Made by a program: the position numbers and the translations under genes
Source of the DNA: Verrucomicrobiota bacterium
Lineage (GTDB): Bacteria > Verrucomicrobiota > Verrucomicrobiia > Limisphaerales > UBA11358
Assembly: GCA_021324235.1 (NCBI GenBank)
Contig: JAJPJM010000118.1
Coordinates: 1 to 37,130, forward strand
DNA: 37,130 bases
Reading direction: 5' to 3'
Shown: positions 18,826-27,819 of the stretch, piece by piece
Position numbering within the stretch: the first letter of the stretch is position 1
Layout: the number at the start of each line of letters is the position of its first letter
The notes under the pieces: generated by a model
What the model was told of the DNA's origin: nothing
Seen by the model: only the letters and a program-made list of their open reading frames with translations
Database searches by the model: none

Positions 18826-21351
18826 TTACGGCCAAGTAATGCGATAGTACGCCGCATTGGCACTGCCCACCGTGCTATCGGTGAAGCTCGTGGTCGCCCC
18901 GCCAGTCGGCAAGCCATTCGTCAGAGTGACCCACGTGGGCGTGGCCAGATTAAACGTACGTTGCACCGAGTAGGTGTTGGTCTGGAACATCGAGCCAAGC
19001 GAATTCCAATTGATGCTTACGCTTACACCATTGGTCGTGACCGAGCGAGCAACGGAGTTCAGGTTGAACAACCTGGGGATCGTTGAATCGTAACCATTCG
19101 CGCTCAAATAGAAGTCATCCAATAAGAGCATGTTGTTGGTTTCGAAGAAGGCGCCATTTGCCGCCGTCGTGATGTCTTCGTTGGCGACACCCATGAACAC
19201 CTTGTCCAAGTAGGGCGTCGGCGTATCCACGGCCGGATTGGCACCGTCATAGTCTCGATCTCCATGGAAACCCGAAAACAGGAGCGTCCGGGTGGGATCA
19301 CCCTGCTTTTGCAGCCAAACTGCATACACCGGTTCCTGAACCGTGTTGCTAGTGCCAGAGATGATTGCGATATGAGTGTTGTCATTCGAAACATCCATCC
19401 AGCAATAATAGGTCACATTGGTCTGCAAGCCATTCGCATTAACCGAAGTCACATAGGAATACGAATTGGTGACCGAAGTACCGCCGTAATCCGCAGCCTG
19501 CAAGTCAAAAGGCATGTTGGGCCCAAAGGCGCCGCTGGGATCATAGTGGACGATTCGCACGGCCGGGCCGTACGTTCCAGCACCGCCCGGAGGCGAGGTG
19601 CCACCGAGAGGGCCAGTGCTGCCAAAACCATAATCGCTCAAGCCCAATGCGAAATCCAATCCGCTGTAAAGTGGAATACTTGCATAACTTCCGGGATCGG
19701 TAAGCGAGAACCGGAAGAACAGCGTGGTTGTCTGATACGGAGGAATGGTCAGATGACCCAACTGTCCGTACGCCAGCGCGCCGGGTGAATCATGACCAAT
19801 CGAAATGCTATTATCAGTCTTGTAACCGCTCTTTGGCGACAGAACCTTGTTGCCATTCACTGTCACCACGTTAAACCGGTCCATGGTCCCCTGATAATAA
19901 CCTTGCACACCCACCCAGTCATTGCCTTGGATTCCCTGGGTGGTATTTCCAAACACGCCATCGAACCGTTGGATCAAATTCCAGTCCGACGGAACGCCAG
20001 CGAAGGTTTGAACAGTAACCGAGGCTTGCTGATCCGCCGCGATGCCATTATGGGCCACCAGCGTAAATGTGTAGCTGGCGTTGTTACCCAAGGTCACAGT
20101 TGTTGAACCAACAGAGGTCGCACTCACATCGCCTACTCCACCACTGATGACAATGCCACCGGGGGTGTTATTGGCGCCCGTTACGTTCCAATTTAGGGTG
20201 ACTGTGTGATTTTTCCCGATTTCAGCCAGGCCCGCAGTGAAGCTGCCAATTATGACGACGTTCGTATTGACTGACAGGGCGAACACTCCATTGGTGTTCA
20301 TTCCGTTGGTCATGACGAATTGTATTTCGTTGGTGTTCAGAACGCGGTTCCAGTATCCAATGTCGCTAACCTGCTCGACCAGACCGCCGGAGAAAGCGTT
20401 GTTGCGAATGAAACCACCAAAAGCGGTGTCCCCACTCTTGCACATGTTCGACATCCATCGCACAAAACCATTCGGAGGTGGATTGGACGAACCGACAAAC
20501 GGATAAATGTTGGTCGTGTAATAGGTGTTCGTCACATTTAGCGGCGGGCCGATGGCAGGGTTACCCTCATGATCGGTGTACGGGCCGCCACTTTGCAAAC
20601 CCGGATCATAATTGCCATCCACGAACACATGAAAATCGCCGTTGGTGTCAATGGTGGTTGTGAGCATGTGCCAATTGCCGTCCAGCACCGGATTGGCGAC
20701 GGAAGTATTTTGGCTGCCTTGATTATATTCATACGCCACGTTCGGAAGCTGATAAGTACCATCATCCAACTGCTGGCAGGCAACCCCGTTGGGGTCAGTC
20801 GCCTGACCTGCGGGATCGTCCCGGAAGAAATAATTTGCTTGACCATTGCCGGGTTTGCCGCTGACCGAGTAAAACGGCTGGCTGTCCCCGTTATTGGCGC
20901 ATTCCGCGAAAATTCGCAGTTCGCCGGCGATGTTAGAAGCGTTGGCCTTGACCCAGAAGTTCATAGTCGCGCCGCGCTGGTCGATGAAGGGCAGAAAATC
21001 ACCCGAACCATCCAACGGATTCTGTCCGGTGGTGCGATAGTAGATGAGCGTGGTGCCCGGGGATTGGTTGAAATTGAAGGCCAAGCCGGCCGGTTCAATG
21101 CCTGGATGGCTCGCGGCCACGATGTTGGCGGCGGTCATTCCGGACAAGGTCATATCACGCCGGTTGATATAATCGGGCGTGGCATTGGTATTGCCGGGTG
21201 CAAGCCCGTTCAGTGGGTAGTAGTCAACCAGGCCGTTGGTTATCTGCTGGAAGGTAACCTGCGCCTGACTGGTGTTTATGAAAGCGGCCAATGCCGCCAA
21301 CAGAGCTGCCAGCATAACGGCAGAGGGATGTTTTTGAGTTGGGTTTTTCAT
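18826..21351 (-). CDS. Secreted LamG/concanavalin A-like protein with Ig-like region and C-terminal tail
   Basis: Signal peptide; GLVDYYPLNGLAPG..., NFWVKANASNIAGELRIF, DGNWHMLTTTIDTNGDFHVFVDGN, DIGYWNRVLNTNEI (LamG hallmarks); C-terminal TSFTDSTVGSANAAYYRITWP. Confidence 0.8.
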   Translation of the reverse strand: MKNPTQKHPSAVMLAALLAALAAFINTSQAQVTFQQITNGLVDYYPLNGLAPGNTNATPDYINRRDMTLSGMTAANIVAASHPGIEPAGLAFNFNQSPGTTLIYYRTTGQNPLDGSGDFLPFIDQRGATMNFWVKANASNIAGELRIFAECANNGDSQPFYSVSGKPGNGQANYFFRDDPAGQATDPNGVACQQLDDGTYQLPNVAYEYNQGSQNTSVANPVLDGNWHMLTTTIDTNGDFHVFVDGNYDPGLQSGGPYTDHEGNPAIGPPLNVTNTYYTTNIYPFVGSSNPPPNGFVRWMSNMCKSGDTAFGGFIRNNAFSGGLVEQVSDIGYWNRVLNTNEIQFVMTNGMNTNGVFALSVNTNVVIIGSFTAGLAEIGKNHTVTLNWNVTGANNTPGGIVISGGVGDVSATSVGSTTVTLGNNASYTFTLVAHNGIAADQQASVTVQTFAGVPSDWNLIQRFDGVFGNTTQGIQGNDWVGVQGYYQGTMDRFNVVTVNGNKVLSPKSGYKTDNSISIGHDSPGALAYGQLGHLTIPPYQTTTLFFRFSLTDPGSYASIPLYSGLDFALGLSDYGFGSTGPLGGTSPPGGAGTYGPAVRIVHYDPSGAFGPNMPFDLQAADYGGTSVTNSYSYVTSVNANGLQTNVTYYCWMDVSNDNTHIAIISGTSNTVQEPVYAVWLQKQGDPTRTLLFSGFHGDRDYDGANPAVDTPTPYLDKVFMGVANEDITTAANGAFFETNNMLLLDDFYLSANGYDSTIPRLFNLNSVARSVTTNGVSVSINWNSLGSMFQTNTYSVQRTFNLATPTWVTLTNGLPTGGATTSFTDSTVGSANAAYYRITWP

Positions 21352-21426
21352 GTTTTTATGTGTTTTGGGTTTGAGCGAAAGTTTAAACAGGGAAAAAATA
21401 GGGAATCAGGTTGGTGCGTAATAATT

Positions 21427-22434
21427 TTAATAAAACCAATAGTTTCCGCCTTGAAAATACGCACTCTTCACCTGGCCCAAGCTATGGCTTATCACGTGCC
21501 CGTCGGCAAATCCCAGATTGATCGGGTTAAACGAACCGCTGTTGAAGTGGCCCGTATCGGGGGAAATATTGTTCGGATCCGGCGACCCCGCCAGCTTCGA
21601 ATGCAAGCCGCCCGCCTGGCCCGACCCGGCGGTGTCACTGATGAACGGAACCATCGGCACCGCCTTATCCGTCATCTTGGTCGCCCAGCCATAAATGGCG
21701 CAAGTGGGGTACTGTTGCTTGAGCCAACTCGGCCAGAGGGCATAAATCTGCTTGGAGTAATCCGTCGGAAATATCGGCTGGCCAGGTGTGTAAACCAATA
21801 AATTCTGGCGTGGCACCCAATAATTGTAGCCGCCAGTCCAGCTAATCTCTTGCGGGAAATTCCTGGCAAAATATGAAATCACATTGGTGATATTCATCGG
21901 GTCGGCCAGCGGGTTCGGAGCCGGGTATGTTTGTTGCACCCAGGTTGCATACGCGGAAAACCCGGCCGGACGGACGGGGTCAAACCACATGGGCACGTTC
22001 AAATTATACGGCTTCAGCAATTCCGGCATCTGCGTGCCTATGTCCCAGGCATACGAGCCGCCGCCGGCTGGATTGGAACCCGGTTCTTTGCATGGCAGGT
22101 ACTCCTGGTTATCTCCCGAGTACAGGTTGGCTACGATTCCCCACTGCCTGAGATTTGAAGTGCAATTGATCATCCTGGCGCGGAACTTGGCGCTGGCCAA
22201 GGCCGGCAGGAGCATGGCCGCCAATATGGCAATAATGGCAATGACCACCAGAAGCTCAATCAGCGTAAAAGCGTTTTTGCCCTTACATTCGGGGCGCCCC
22301 GAATGCACACCGACCGCCTTGTTGCTTTCGGCAGACGAGATGGAAAAAGACTCTGGCTGGGTCATATCTTGTGGATTTCTCTCTAATATAACATTTTGAG
22401 CTCTTTTGGGAATGGACAATGCTATGATTTTCAT
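21427..22434 (-). CDS. Prepilin-type N-terminal cleavage/methylation domain protein (DUF1559-like pseudopilin)
   Basis: [48 protein letters not shown] and C-terminal [15 protein letters not shown]. Start uncertain (22434, or MTQPES further in); longer ORF to 22578 would overlap the AraC gene. Confidence 0.88.
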   Translation of the reverse strand: MKIIALSIPKRAQNVILERNPQDMTQPESFSISSAESNKAVGVHSGRPECKGKNAFTLIELLVVIAIIAILAAMLLPALASAKFRARMINCTSNLRQWGIVANLYSGDNQEYLPCKEPGSNPAGGGSYAWDIGTQMPELLKPYNLNVPMWFDPVRPAGFSAYATWVQQTYPAPNPLADPMNITNVISYFARNFPQEISWTGGYNYWVPRQNLLVYTPGQPIFPTDYSKQIYALWPSWLKQQYPTCAIYGWATKMTDKAVPMVPFISDTAGSGQAGGLHSKLAGSPDPNNISPDTGHFNSGSFNPINLGFADGHVISHSLGQVKSAYFQGGNYWFY

Positions 22435-22459
22435 TGAATTTAATTTTGATTGTATTTTT

Positions 22460-22969
22460 TTATTCGAATTGAATGCGTCTCGAGTTCCTTTTTGCCTGAG
22501 GGCCGGCGGGTAAATCTGCGCCGTCCGGACCGGCTCCGGATTTGCAGGCCCTTGTTTGACGGTATTCGGTGGGCGCAAGCTGGTTCACGGATTTAAAAAC
22601 ACGTGAAAAATAGAACGGATCATCGTAACCCAGCGCCGCGGCGACTTCCTTGACGTTCAAGGACGTGCTTTCGAACAGCCGGCATGCCTGTTGCATGCGC
22701 AAGTGAATGAAATAATCAATGGGCGGACATCCCATCCAGCGTTTGAACAACGCTGAATAGTGCGAGGGGGAAAAGTTCACGGCCGCGGCCAGGGTGGCCA
22801 CCTGCAGCGGCTGGTTCAGGTGCTCTAACATGTAGGAAATACTCTGTTCGATTTTCCGCGCGGTGCGCGAGCCGGCGCTATCGCCCGCAACCGGCCCATC
22901 GTGTTCAACAAGAACGCCAACCCACCGATGGCCGTTGGTTGGCAGCCGCTCAATTCCATTACTTTTCAT
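22460..22969 (-). CDS. AraC-family transcriptional regulator, HTH domain only (169 aa)
   Basis: [83 protein letters not shown]; in-frame TGA two codons upstream of ATG. Confidence 0.87.
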   Translation of the reverse strand: MKSNGIERLPTNGHRWVGVLVEHDGPVAGDSAGSRTARKIEQSISYMLEHLNQPLQVATLAAAVNFSPSHYSALFKRWMGCPPIDYFIHLRMQQACRLFESTSLNVKEVAAALGYDDPFYFSRVFKSVNQLAPTEYRQTRACKSGAGPDGADLPAGPQAKRNSRRIQFE

Positions 22970-23064
22970 CGTTCACTTGCAATCTTACGTTGTGATTAGT
23001 TCGACCGGCGAACAAATTTGGCAATAAAAGTCATCGTCACGTTTTAAAATTATATTATCGGGGC

Positions 23065-23087
23065 GCAGAAAAATGTTAAGTTTCTGC
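23065..23087. repeat. Inverted repeat GCAGAAA-N9-TTTCTGC
   Basis: Perfect 7-bp stem (23065-23071 / 23081-23087). Confidence 0.6.
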
Positions 23088-23110
23088 AGAACCATCGCAA
23101 TGGTACCACG

Positions 23111-23139
23111 CAGCCGGGATTGAGCCTCGGACCCGGCTG
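23111..23139. repeat. Inverted repeat CAGCCGGG-N13-CCCGGCTG
   Basis: Perfect 8-bp stem (23111-23118 / 23132-23139). Confidence 0.6.
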
Positions 23140-23216
23140 GCACAATCCGGGTGATGGATTGAGCGGCAGGTGTTCGAGTGTAGACTTAAATTCATCTCTC
23201 GTGCCGCATCAGACTG

Positions 23217-23234
23217 GGAGTCGCCGGCGACTCC
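23217..23234. repeat. Perfect 18-bp palindrome GGAGTCGCCGGCGACTCC
   Basis: Self-complementary with no loop; intergenic, upstream of the AraC gene. Confidence 0.75.
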
Positions 23235-23442
23235 TTCACCGCGTCGGCTTGAAAGGCGAGCCGGCTTATAACACTCTGATTGACCGTTACTCTCTGTCCT
23301 CATATCCGCAACATCTACGTTCACTTTTCTCCGTCCCATCAACTGGTGGCCACATGAAATCTGTTCAAATCAAATTTACGCACGGAGTATCACTATTACA
23401 TACACGATTGCCGGACTGTTTGCAACCAGACATTAGACATTA

Positions 23443-24513
23443 TCAGTTTGCTGTCAACAATAATAACGCGGCGCGCAGGTAGCCCAGCGCGTAGGCCATG
23501 CCCGCGTGCCACGGCGCCGCACAATTCATCTGTGGCGTGTGGTCGGGTATGATGACGCCGTTGAAATTATTCTGCTTCAAAATACGCAGCACGCGAACCG
23601 TGTCCACGTCCCCGTCATCAATAAATGTTTCGCGGTAAAACGGTGCTTTGCCCCGGACATTCCGGAGGTGCATGTAGGCCACCCTGCCCTGCCGGCTGTA
23701 GCTGTCCACCGCATGGTAAACGTCGCCTTCGTTCATCTCCGCCAGCGTGCCCACGCAAAATTCAAAGGCGTTGGCCGGGCTGGGATTCAAATCAACCACC
23801 TTCTGATAAAGCCGCGGTTGATAAACCAATCGTGGCTGGCCGCGCATCGTTGGCATCGGCGGATCGTCCGGATGCAGGGCGAGCTTTACGTTCGCTTCCT
23901 CGGCCACCGGCAATACTTCCCGGAGGAAATTTCCCAACCGCCGCCAGAGCTCATCCTGCGTAATTGGCGGCACGAAAGCTTTCGGCGCGTTGGGATCATA
24001 AACCATGTTCCAGACCATGCCGTTGGGCATCGGTTCCTCGAGCGGGCCTTCCATGCCCACCGACATGGCCGCGCCGCGCGCGTAGGGACCGGTGGTGCGT
24101 CCACAAACCCCGGCGATGCTGAAGTTGTAACCCATGATGGGAATGCCCGCCTGGCCGAGATTGCGGATGATCGTTTTTACATTTTCGATCTGCCGATTTC
24201 TTTTCGGACCGTCGAGCAGCACGTCGTGCCAGTGGGCAGGGTCGAAATTTTCGATGGCTTCGAGTTTCAATCCCTCCGCTTCAACGGCCTGGCGCAATTC
24301 GCACAATTCTTCGGCGCTCCATAATTTTTCAGGGTCGCCGGCCAGTCCCCAGCCCTGCTCCGTGCCGGTCGGCTGGTTGCCGTTGGGATTGTGCGCGCCG
24401 CCTTTGAAATAATCCACGAGGTGGGCCACGATGTGCGTGGCGCCGGCCTGCCGGGCGAATTGGAAATTTTCGCGCGTCAGCATGTGACGGTACAAGCCCA
24501 GTCCGAGTTTCAT
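23443..24513 (-). CDS. uxuA: Mannonate dehydratase
   Basis: MKLGLGLYRHMLTRENFQFARQAGATHIVAHLVDYF, MGYNFSIAGVCGRT, ANVKLALHPDDPPMPTMRG, FCVGTLAEMNEGDVYHAV, FIDDGDVDTVRVLRIL, IIPDHTPQM. Confidence 0.9.
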   Translation of the reverse strand: MKLGLGLYRHMLTRENFQFARQAGATHIVAHLVDYFKGGAHNPNGNQPTGTEQGWGLAGDPEKLWSAEELCELRQAVEAEGLKLEAIENFDPAHWHDVLLDGPKRNRQIENVKTIIRNLGQAGIPIMGYNFSIAGVCGRTTGPYARGAAMSVGMEGPLEEPMPNGMVWNMVYDPNAPKAFVPPITQDELWRRLGNFLREVLPVAEEANVKLALHPDDPPMPTMRGQPRLVYQPRLYQKVVDLNPSPANAFEFCVGTLAEMNEGDVYHAVDSYSRQGRVAYMHLRNVRGKAPFYRETFIDDGDVDTVRVLRILKQNNFNGVIIPDHTPQMNCAAPWHAGMAYALGYLRAALLLLTAN

Positions 24514-24837
24514 ACAGGTTCAAAAATAACGGCGGCGGAAGAGTCCCATGATCACCAAATGGAAAAACGCTTTTGCCAGGCCATGCCGCAGGCCGTTCAC
24601 CGGTTCAAAATATCTTTGCCATTTAAAACCCGGTCACTTCAAGAATGAAATATCAAATCCGGGCGTTCTGCGTAAAATCATGGTTTCATCCATTCCCCGA
24701 TACGATATGCTCCCGACGTGAGACGGGCGCTAAAAATCGCGCACCCGACAAGGCCGTGAGGGACAAATCAACGGTGTGCCGGTGAACTCTGGCGGGTCTG
24801 AATACTGCGCCAACAAGAACAAAGAACGGAACGCTCC

Positions 24838-27819
24838 ATGAATTTTCAAATGACCACCCATTCTCAATTGAACCGGTCAACGTGCAAAATCTCCTGGCTG
24901 CTGGGTTTTTGCCTACTGGCTTTTGTCCGTCAAAGTTTCGCCCTCGTCGAACCGCAATATGTGGAGAACATCGCCGACCCCGGCGATTTCTGCGTGGTGC
25001 AAGGAAACGTAACGGCCCCGGTTTACGTGGATCCCAATGACTACGCGGGGGTGATCATCGCGGCCGACAATCTTTGTGCGGATGTTCGTCGGGTGACCGG
25101 TCTAACGCCGGCGATGGTTCATACCGAAGCGGCATTGGGAACCAACGCAATCATCATCGGCACCCTCGGTAAGAGCCGGATCATTGATCGGTTGATCCAG
25201 GCCGGGAAAATCGATGTCTCATCCATCACGGACAAGTGGGAATCGTATTTCACCCAGGTCGTGCCGGATCCCCTGCCGGGGGTCGCCAGCGGCCTCGTGA
25301 TTGTCGGCAGTGACCGGCGCGGGACGATTTACGGCATTTATGATTTGTCCGCGGAGATGGGGGTATCGCCTTGGCACTGGTGGGCAGACGTGCCGGTGCC
25401 GCACCAGGACACGATTTTTGTCAAGGCCGGGAAATACGAACAGGGACCGCCCGCCGTCAAATATCGCGGCATTTTTCTGAATGATGAAGCGCCGGATTTG
25501 ACGCGTTGGATTCAGGAAAAATTCGGCAGCGCGCCCGGATACAGCGGCGCGGCCAATTACGGCCCGGCCTTTTACACCAATTTGTTTGAAGTGATGCTGC
25601 GTTTAAAGGCCAACTACCTCTGGCCGGCGATGTGGAACAACGCGTTCAACGAAGATGACACCAACAATCCGCGGCTGGCCGACGAATATGGAATTGTGAT
25701 GGGCACGTCGCACCAGGAGCCGATGATGCGCGCGCAAAAAGAATGGGACCGGAAATATTCAAGGGAATATGGCAGTTGGAATTACGCCCGCATTCCCAAC
25801 GTGGTCTCGAATTTCTGGCGCGAAGGCATTGAGCGTAATAAAAATTACGAAAATCTCATCACCATCGGCTTGCGGGGCGCGAACGACACACCGATGGCCG
25901 AAGGCGGCCCGGAAGCGAACATGGTGTTGCTCGAAAAAATCGTGGACGACCAGCGAAAAATCATTGCCGATGTGGTCAATCCCGACGTCGCTCAAGTGCC
26001 GCAGGTGTGGTGTCTCTACAAGGAAGTGATGGATTATTACAACGCCGGAATGCGCGTGCCCGACGACGTAACGCTGTTGTGGGCGGAAGATAATTGGGGC
26101 AACGTCCGCCGTCTGCCGACCGCCGAGGAACGCAAGCGCGGCGGCGGCGCGGGAGTTTATTATCATTTTGATTATCACGGCGGACCACGGAGTTATCAAT
26201 GGATCAACGCCAATCCCATTCCCAAAATCTGGGATCAACTGTCGCTGGCCAAACAATACGGCGCGGACCGGGTTTGGATTGTCAACGTCGGCCATTTCAA
26301 AGGCTACGAATTTCCGACGGAATACTTTTTGAGCCTCGCCTGGAATTCCGGCCGCTGGACCAATGACAACCTGGATGAATTTACCCGATTGTGGGCCGCG
26401 CGCCAATTCGGGCCGGAATACGCGAACGACATCGCCGACATCATTTCCAAATACACAAAATACAATGGACGGCGAAAACCGGAATTGCTGGATGCGACGA
26501 CTTACAGCCTGGTGAATTATCAGGAATTCGAAAAGGTCGTGAAGGATTACGACGCGGTCGCCGCGCAAGCGCAGGACATCTCCGACCGACTGCCGGAATC
26601 GGAACGCGCCGCCTTTTATGAACTGGTTTTGTTTCCCGCCAAAGCCTCCGCGCAACTGAATGAAATGTATCTGGCGGCGGCGAAGAACGAATTATACGCG
26701 AGCCAGGGTCGCGCGAGCGCGAATGACTTCGCCGAGCAAACGCGGTCGCTGTTCGCCGCCGAAACCAACCTGATGGATTATTTCAACCACGATTTTCTGG
26801 ATGGCAAATGGGATCATTTCATGGATCAAACGGTCATCGGCTACACCAGTTGGAACGATCCGCCGCGCAACAGTCTGCACGCGGTCAGGCTGAGGAACAT
26901 TGAGGTGCCGGACGCGGCGGCGATGGGCGTGGCGGTGGAAGGTTCGAGCGCGGCGTTCACCAACGGGGAAACCACCCTGCCGCCCTTCGACGCCTTTAAT
27001 CGGCAACAACATTACATTGACGTGTTCAACCAGGGCAAAGCGAGTTTTAACTTCACGGCCACCCCGGGCGAGCCGTGGATTTCCGTGAGCGAAACGGGCG
27101 GGACAATTGAAAAAGACAAACGGCTGTGGGTGAGCATCGATTGGGACAAAGCGCCGAAAAATGCGGCGAGTGGAACCGTAAACATTTCCGGCGCGGGCGG
27201 TGAGGTTGCCGTCAAGGTCAATGCCTTTAATCCGACGGAAATCACCCGAAATACGCTTAATGGTTTTGTTGAAGGCGAAGGCGTTGTGGCCATCGAGCCG
27301 GAACATTACACCCGGCGGACCGAAGCCGGAAAAAACCGCTGGATTAAAATTGAAGATTACGGACGCACGCTTTCGGGAATGCGCGCCACGGGCCCGGTGG
27401 ACGCACCCGGCGCCATCCCGCAGAAAGATTCGCCCTCGCTGGAATATACGATGTATTTGTTCAGCACGGGAGCGGTGGACGTGGTCACGGTTACCTCGCC
27501 CATTTTAAATTTCGCGCCCGACCGCGGAGTACGGTTCGCGGTTTCCCTTGATGATGATGCCCCGCAAACCGTCACGCTGGTTCCCAAGAATTACAACGCC
27601 GGCAACGGAAACCGTGACTGGGAAAATTCCGTCCGGGACAATGCGCGCTTTGCCCATGCCGACTTTACGATTGGAAAGCCGGGTTACCACACGCTGAAAT
27701 TCTGGATGGTGGATCCGGGCGTCGTGCTGCAGAAAATCATCGTGGACTGCGGCGGTCTGAAGCCGAGCTATCTCGGGCCGCCGGAAAGTTATCATAATAC
27801 GGTTTCGCCAACCCAATGA
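24838..27819 (+). CDS. GH115-family alpha-glucuronidase (secreted)
   Basis: GIYDLSAEMGVSPWHWWADVPVP, VKYRGIFLNDEAPDLTRWIQEKFG, LRLKANYLWPAMWNNAFNEDDTNNPRLADEYGIVMGTSHQEPMMRAQKEW, RVWIVNVGHFKGYEFPTEYFLSLAWN; N-terminal hydrophobic signal. Confidence 0.92.
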   Translation: MNFQMTTHSQLNRSTCKISWLLGFCLLAFVRQSFALVEPQYVENIADPGDFCVVQGNVTAPVYVDPNDYAGVIIAADNLCADVRRVTGLTPAMVHTEAALGTNAIIIGTLGKSRIIDRLIQAGKIDVSSITDKWESYFTQVVPDPLPGVASGLVIVGSDRRGTIYGIYDLSAEMGVSPWHWWADVPVPHQDTIFVKAGKYEQGPPAVKYRGIFLNDEAPDLTRWIQEKFGSAPGYSGAANYGPAFYTNLFEVMLRLKANYLWPAMWNNAFNEDDTNNPRLADEYGIVMGTSHQEPMMRAQKEWDRKYSREYGSWNYARIPNVVSNFWREGIERNKNYENLITIGLRGANDTPMAEGGPEANMVLLEKIVDDQRKIIADVVNPDVAQVPQVWCLYKEVMDYYNAGMRVPDDVTLLWAEDNWGNVRRLPTAEERKRGGGAGVYYHFDYHGGPRSYQWINANPIPKIWDQLSLAKQYGADRVWIVNVGHFKGYEFPTEYFLSLAWNSGRWTNDNLDEFTRLWAARQFGPEYANDIADIISKYTKYNGRRKPELLDATTYSLVNYQEFEKVVKDYDAVAAQAQDISDRLPESERAAFYELVLFPAKASAQLNEMYLAAAKNELYASQGRASANDFAEQTRSLFAAETNLMDYFNHDFLDGKWDHFMDQTVIGYTSWNDPPRNSLHAVRLRNIEVPDAAAMGVAVEGSSAAFTNGETTLPPFDAFNRQQHYIDVFNQGKASFNFTATPGEPWISVSETGGTIEKDKRLWVSIDWDKAPKNAASGTVNISGAGGEVAVKVNAFNPTEITRNTLNGFVEGEGVVAIEPEHYTRRTEAGKNRWIKIEDYGRTLSGMRATGPVDAPGAIPQKDSPSLEYTMYLFSTGAVDVVTVTSPILNFAPDRGVRFAVSLDDDAPQTVTLVPKNYNAGNGNRDWENSVRDNARFAHADFTIGKPGYHTLKFWMVDPGVVLQKIIVDCGGLKPSYLGPPESYHNTVSPTQ

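Noticed and set aside
20569-21801. 410-aa plus-strand ORF
   Set aside because: Antisense to the LamG-like and pseudopilin genes; no domain signal.
23076-23342. 88-aa minus-strand ORF between AraC and uxuA
   Set aside because: No domain similarity, overlaps several inverted repeats; more likely non-coding.
25759-26655. 298-aa minus-strand ORF
   Set aside because: Antisense to GH115; no domain signal.
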